From NCBI GenBank assembly GCA_030446505.1, contig JAUJND010000002.1, positions 55,384-119,383 on the forward strand: 64,000 nucleotides of DNA, written 5' to 3'. The position numbers were made by a program, and so were the translations under genes. Below are positions 60,561 to 64,000 of this stretch, piece after piece; the stretch's first letter is position 1, and each line of letters opens with the position of its first letter. Under the pieces are notes generated by a model. The model saw only the letters and a list, made by a program, of their open reading frames with translations, had not been told where the DNA came from and did no database searches. This DNA comes from Chroococcidiopsidaceae cyanobacterium YX2bin18. GTDB taxonomy: Bacteria > Cyanobacteriota > Cyanobacteriia > Cyanobacteriales > Chroococcidiopsidaceae.

Positions 60561-61151
60561 ATGAATATCTCGTCTCAAAAGTGCAAGGGATACCGTTTTT
60601 TCTGTTGGGCAAGTGCCTTGCTCTTAGCGCTGATCAGCATTATTCCTGTACGACTGGCGATCGCCTACCACCAAGCTCCCCTCCCCCAAGCTATCTTTAC
60701 ATTAGGCGGTGGTTCAGATCGAGAAAAGTTTACTGCCCAATTTGCCCAAATGCATCCATCCCTAGAAATTTGGGTTTCTTCTGGCACACCCCCCAAAACA
60801 GCACATGAGATTTTTCAATCCGCAGGTATCTCAAACACACGAGTACATATCGACCACCGTGCCGTTGATACTGTGACTAACTTCACCTCTTTAATCCAAG
60901 ACTTTAAAAAACGGAACTTTCAGCATCTCTACTTGATTACCTCCGACTTTCACATACCACGAGCAAAGGCGATCGCTACCCTCGTCCTCGGTAGCCGTGG
61001 CATTGCCTTCACCCCTATTTCCATTCCATCAAACGCACCACCCGAATCCTGGCTCGACACCCTGCGTGACAGTGGTCGTGTCCTCCTTTGGCTCGTTACA
61101 GGCAAGACGGGAGCCAGCCTTAAACCTAAGCCATCAATATCATGCGCCTAG
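60561..61151 (+). CDS. YdcF/ElyC family (DUF218) envelope protein
   Basis: 196 residues. N-terminal membrane anchor (CWASALLLALISIIPVRLAI), then the DUF218 core FTLGGGSDREKFTAQFAQMH, DTVTNFTSLIQDFKKRNF, YLITSDFHIPRAKAIATLVL. Family members (SanA, ElyC, YdcF) affect envelope and peptidoglycan/glycan precursor metabolism. It overlaps the acetyltransferase start by 10 nt. It is the only intact one of three ydcF-like copies here. Confidence 0.85.
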   Translation: MNISSQKCKGYRFFCWASALLLALISIIPVRLAIAYHQAPLPQAIFTLGGGSDREKFTAQFAQMHPSLEIWVSSGTPPKTAHEIFQSAGISNTRVHIDHRAVDTVTNFTSLIQDFKKRNFQHLYLITSDFHIPRAKAIATLVLGSRGIAFTPISIPSNAPPESWLDTLRDSGRVLLWLVTGKTGASLKPKPSISCA

Positions 61152-61692
61152 ATAGCTACACTCTTGGTAGCTATACCCTGGCGCCCCCTGTGGAAACAAG
61201 CCCTTTGGTATTTTGTAGGAGATCCGCTGTTTCGCAGTCACTGGCTCCCCTTTTCTAAGTTAAAAGCTTGGATTCTATGCCGCTTTGGAGCAGAAGTAGG
61301 TCAACAGGTGCGAATTAAGCCTGGGGGTACGGGTGAAATTTCCTTGGCGGCTAACTATTGGTGATTATGTTTGGATTGGCGAAAATACCTGGCTCGATAA
61401 CCTTGCTGCCATCACGATTGAGAGCCATGTCTGCCTATCTCAAGATGTTTATCTCTGCACTGGTAACCACGACTGGAGCCATCCTGATTTCAAGCTTATC
61501 CCTGCTACGATTCATATCGAACAGGGCAGCTGGATTGCGGCTCGTGCTGTGATTGGACCTGGAGTCACCGTGGGGCAAGGCGCTGTGCTGTGTTTGGGTA
61601 GTGTTAGCGGGCGATCGCTCCAACCCATGACGATTTACGCTGGTAACCCCGCCCAGCCTATTAAACAGCGATTAATATTACATCCCTTTTAA
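61142..61692 (+). CDS. wcaF: WcaF-like acetyltransferase (LbH fold), two apparent frameshifts
   Basis: About 183 residues joined from ATG 61142 (MRLDSYTLGSYT), through WKQALWYFVGDPLFRSHWLP, RVKFPWRLTIGDYVWIGENT and TGNHDWSHPDFKLIPATIHI to YAGNPAQPIKQRLI. The hexapeptide-repeat left-handed helix and catalytic His (NHDW) fit colanic-acid-type O-acetyltransferases. One C added near 61180 and one G removed near 61325 restore the frame; both are in runs. Probably acetylates a sugar of the polymer. Confidence 0.83.
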
Positions 61693-61826
61693 TTGACATT
61701 TTGCGGCATTGTAAAGTTCTCCGTGAAACTTCCCTGAAATACACAAAATAAATGACAACTTTAGATATAAATGCAGCGAAGTTTTACAGGCGAAAAGATT
61801 TACAAAATCGTGTACCTCAAATGTAC

Positions 61827-61925
61827 ACCGTACATTTACTGAAAATTACACAAGCGGTCGTTTTAAGCCTAGCAAACTTCTCGGTAAAATTACCCTTGGA
61901 TATATAGAAAAAATCAAGCAAAATT
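61827..61925 (+). promoter_or_regulatory. Exopolysaccharide-associated leader element, copy 3
   Basis: Box A ACCGTACATTTACTGA at 61827 and box B TTCTCGGTAAAATTACCCTTGG about 52 bp later. TTTACTGA (61835-61842) pairs with TCGGTAAA (61881-61888) with one U-G wobble. The inner conserved tract AAGCCTAGCAAAC matches copies 1 and 2 (AAG-N-C-GCRAA). The downstream hairpin is weaker (CTTG/CAAG). The element ends about 155 nt before the glycosyltransferase at 62078. Confidence 0.7.
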
Positions 61926-62077
61926 CGTTTGTAGCTCGGTTGTATCAAGCTGCTTGAAACGTTCACCGTCGGATAATTCTCATATTTAAAGCGAAGTTTT
62001 TAAGTTGAGAATTATTAACTTTTTAAAGTTTCTTCATTCCACACCAATTGCCCTACCAAAGAGTTGGGAAGTTTCAT

Positions 62078-63481
62078 ATGTTAGATAGATATGTGTCAGA
62101 GACTAATGTAAAAAGCTTAAATACAATCAAACAAAAAACACAAATAACGCCACACTTCAGTTCTTTTAAATTATCTGTTCTGACGCAATTTTACCCGCCT
62201 GACTATGCACCCACAGGGCAACTAATTGATGAGCTAGCTGCTCAATTAGCACGTCTCGGTGTCGATGTTCAAGTTTTTACAGGGCAGCCTGGATATGCCT
62301 TCCAAAAATCTTCGGCACCATGTAGGGAACGTTTAGACAAAATATTAATTCGGCGATCGCGCACTTCACAACTCTGGCCTGCTCGAATTCGCGGCAAAGC
62401 CATCAACGGATTAATATTTTTTCTGCGTTCTGCATTACATTTAATCAAGAGTTCTCAGCGCGGCGACATATTACTATTAACCAGCGCACCGCCTTTCTTG
62501 CCAATTCTGGGTTACCTGGCAAACTTATTGTTTGGTATACCCTATGTTTGTTTGCTTTATGATTTATACCCGGATGTAGTAGTTGAGCTAGAAGTAGTCC
62601 CTGAGAAAAACTGGTTAGTTAAGTCGTGGGATTGGCTCAATAAACAAGTTTGGAAACAGGCGCAAAGCGTCATTGTTCTCAGTTCCACAATGAAAGACAG
62701 AGTCCAAGCCAAATGCCCAGAGATTAGTGACAAAATTTCAGTCATCCATAACTGGGCTAATCCAGATTGGATTGTCCCCATTGCCAAGAAAAATAACTGG
62801 TTTGCTCACAAGTACAAATTGGTCAACACCTTTACTGTTATTTACTCCGGTAACATGGGTCGCTGCCATGAAATGGATACGATATTATCAGCGGCTAAGC
62901 AATTACAAAACGAACCGATTCAGTTTGTTTTCATTGGCGGGGGTGCAAAGCGCCAACCTTGTGTCGATCTAGTCAAGAACTTGGGCTTGCGTAATTGTCA
63001 ATTCTTGCCCTACCAAGAAAAGCAGGATATTCCCTACTCACTAACAGCTTGTGACTTGTCCTTAGTGAGCATTAGTCCTGGGATGGAAGGAGTAGTTGCT
63101 CCTAGCAAGCTTTACGGCATTTTAGCGGCTGGTCGTCCCGTTGCTGCTATCTGTGAACCTCATTCATATTTACGCCAAATATTAACGCAGGCTAAGTGTG
63201 GTGCTGCCTTCAACAATGGAGATGCAACTGAGTTAGCTAAGTTTATTCGCCATCTCGCTACCGATCCACAGCTAGTTAAACAAATGGGCATTGCAGGGCG
63301 GCATTACCTCCAGTCCAATTTCACACCGGAAATTATTGCTAAACAGTACTTAAACTTACTGCGTCAAGGAGTAATCGCAGCCGAAAGACAACATAACCCC
63401 ATAGGGATTCCTTTAACAAGTTTTGCTAACAGTAGCCTTGATGCAGATATTGAAAGTCAAGCTGTTGAGCCGTTGCTTTAA
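62078..63481 (+). CDS. Glycosyltransferase family 4 (WcaI-like)
   Basis: 467 residues from ATG 62078 (MLDRYVSETNVKSLNTI); a TTG at 62048 is possible. WcaI-like start VLTQFYPPDYAPTGQLIDEL, then LLTSAPPFLPILGYLANLLF, PYVCLLYDLYPDVVVELEVV, VIHNWANPDWIVPIAKKNN, VIYSGNMGRCHEMDTILSAA and GMEGVVAPSKLYGILAAGRP. Typically encoded with exopolysaccharide export genes. It is 50 nt upstream of the Wzc-like gene and downstream of leader copy 3. Confidence 0.9.
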   Translation: MLDRYVSETNVKSLNTIKQKTQITPHFSSFKLSVLTQFYPPDYAPTGQLIDELAAQLARLGVDVQVFTGQPGYAFQKSSAPCRERLDKILIRRSRTSQLWPARIRGKAINGLIFFLRSALHLIKSSQRGDILLLTSAPPFLPILGYLANLLFGIPYVCLLYDLYPDVVVELEVVPEKNWLVKSWDWLNKQVWKQAQSVIVLSSTMKDRVQAKCPEISDKISVIHNWANPDWIVPIAKKNNWFAHKYKLVNTFTVIYSGNMGRCHEMDTILSAAKQLQNEPIQFVFIGGGAKRQPCVDLVKNLGLRNCQFLPYQEKQDIPYSLTACDLSLVSISPGMEGVVAPSKLYGILAAGRPVAAICEPHSYLRQILTQAKCGAAFNNGDATELAKFIRHLATDPQLVKQMGIAGRHYLQSNFTPEIIAKQYLNLLRQGVIAAERQHNPIGIPLTSFANSSLDADIESQAVEPLL

Positions 63482-63531
63482 GCAGTCCAAGTAGATTCCC
63501 GTCCATCACCAGTGCTGATTATTAGCTAACT

Positions 63532-64000
63532 ATGGAAGAGCAACAACGAACTCAGCAATTATTCTTTGAAAAGAATGGCAATGGCAAACAGCCGCAGCCA
63601 GCGCTCCCAGTCTATACAGCTCCCTTTCATACCTTTCCTGAGAGCAATAGAACCGACGAATGGGATTTGCAGCAGATTTTGGCTGTGGTGCGTCGCCGCG
63701 CGGTTGTAATTGGGAGTGTAGCGATCGCGATCTCCGCTAGCGTTGGGTTCTCAACCTTAACTCGTGAACCAATGTATCAAGGAAAGTTTCAACTTTTGGT
63801 TGAACCAGTAACAACTGAGAATAAGTTAGATGGGCTGGCTCAAATCCCAGGTACAGATGCTAATCTCCAAGAACAAGGCTTAGATTACGACACACAAATT
63901 CAGGTTTTGCAAAGTCATGAATTATTGGCTCCGATTATCAAACAACTGTCTACTCGCTACCCAGATGTTAGTTACACTTCACTGCTGGGACACCTGACGA
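63532..64000 (+). CDS. Wzc-type polysaccharide co-polymerase/tyrosine autokinase, partial N-terminus
   Basis: 157 residues reach the window edge. After a soluble tail, DEWDLQQILAVVRRRAVVIG leads into a membrane segment (GSVAIAISASVGFSTL) and the start of the periplasmic Wzz domain (YQGKFQLLVEPVTTENKL, DYDTQIQVLQSHELLAPII). Wzz/Wzc proteins set chain length; the tyrosine kinase domain would lie outside. ATG at 63532 follows the glycosyltransferase by 50 nt. Confidence 0.87.
   Translation, partial: MEEQQRTQQLFFEKNGNGKQPQPALPVYTAPFHTFPESNRTDEWDLQQILAVVRRRAVVIGSVAIAISASVGFSTLTREPMYQGKFQLLVEPVTTENKLDGLAQIPGTDANLQEQGLDYDTQIQVLQSHELLAPIIKQLSTRYPDVSYTSLLGHLT

Noticed and set aside
63532..64000. Independent complete gene at the right edge
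   Set aside because: The frame is open to the last base and the Wzz domain is only begun, so it is a truncated gene, not a short protein.
1..64000. tRNA or rRNA genes
   Set aside because: I looked for T-loop (GGTTCRAATCC-like) signatures on both strands by eye and found none; a tRNAscan-SE run would settle it.

Overview
This window comes from a cyanobacterium. The HIP1 octamer GCGATCGC recurs throughout, and several families are typical of the phylum: a PatA/PixG-type taxis operon, Uma2 (DUF820) nucleases, DUF4351 and DUF6887 proteins, and a piece of the cyanobacterial arginine dihydrolase AgrE/ArgZ. I cannot name the genus from sequence alone. No rRNA, tRNA, CRISPR array or intact insertion sequence was recognised.

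Layout. 1-4.0 kb: phototaxis/pilus-type chemosensory operon (minus strand: PatA-like regulator, CheY, CheW, receptor cut by the window edge). 5.2-8.0 kb: PP2C phosphatase plus membrane-anchored kinase-TPR protein. 8.2-9.9 kb: TolC-like gene broken by frameshifts. 10.9-13.1 kb: HTH-NACHT NTPase, a defence candidate. 13.8-25.4 kb: housekeeping genes (YgfZ, GNAT, 2Fe-2S ferredoxin-like protein, CysK, 1-Cys peroxiredoxin, SbcC, methyltransferase, ABC exporter). 25.4-29.4 kb: a P-loop ATPase/TPR pair between two oppositely oriented degenerate minisatellites, with a fragment of AgrE/ArgZ embedded in the TPR gene. 29.5-32.9 kb: GatD and MurT, separated by two opposite-strand genes. 33.4-64 kb: a long exopolysaccharide locus with a Wzm/Wzt ABC exporter, about a dozen glycosyltransferases, two FkbM methyltransferases, asparagine synthase, acetyltransferase, YdcF-type proteins and the start of a Wzc-type chain-length regulator/tyrosine kinase.

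Two themes matter most. First, a conserved element of about 90-100 bp occurs three times (33400, 45787, 61827), in each case ahead of a block of polysaccharide genes. Its two boxes are complementary, keep a nearly constant spacing and show compensatory changes, and two copies are followed by a second hairpin and a T-rich tract. It looks like an undescribed leader RNA or attenuator of exopolysaccharide genes. Second, the 53-61.7 kb part has been built by duplication of small modules (glycosyltransferase tail, DUF4351, ydcF), and all three copies of the glycosyltransferase tail begin exactly at a HIP1 or near-HIP1 octamer, which suggests recombination at HIP1.

Caution. Many genes carry single-base frameshifts, and most of those I traced fall in short homopolymer runs, including in ygfZ and sbcC. 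Many are therefore probably sequencing or assembly errors rather than real mutations. A minority look like true decay: the heavily damaged 46.0-50.4 kb block and the ydcF copy with a Trp-to-stop substitution.
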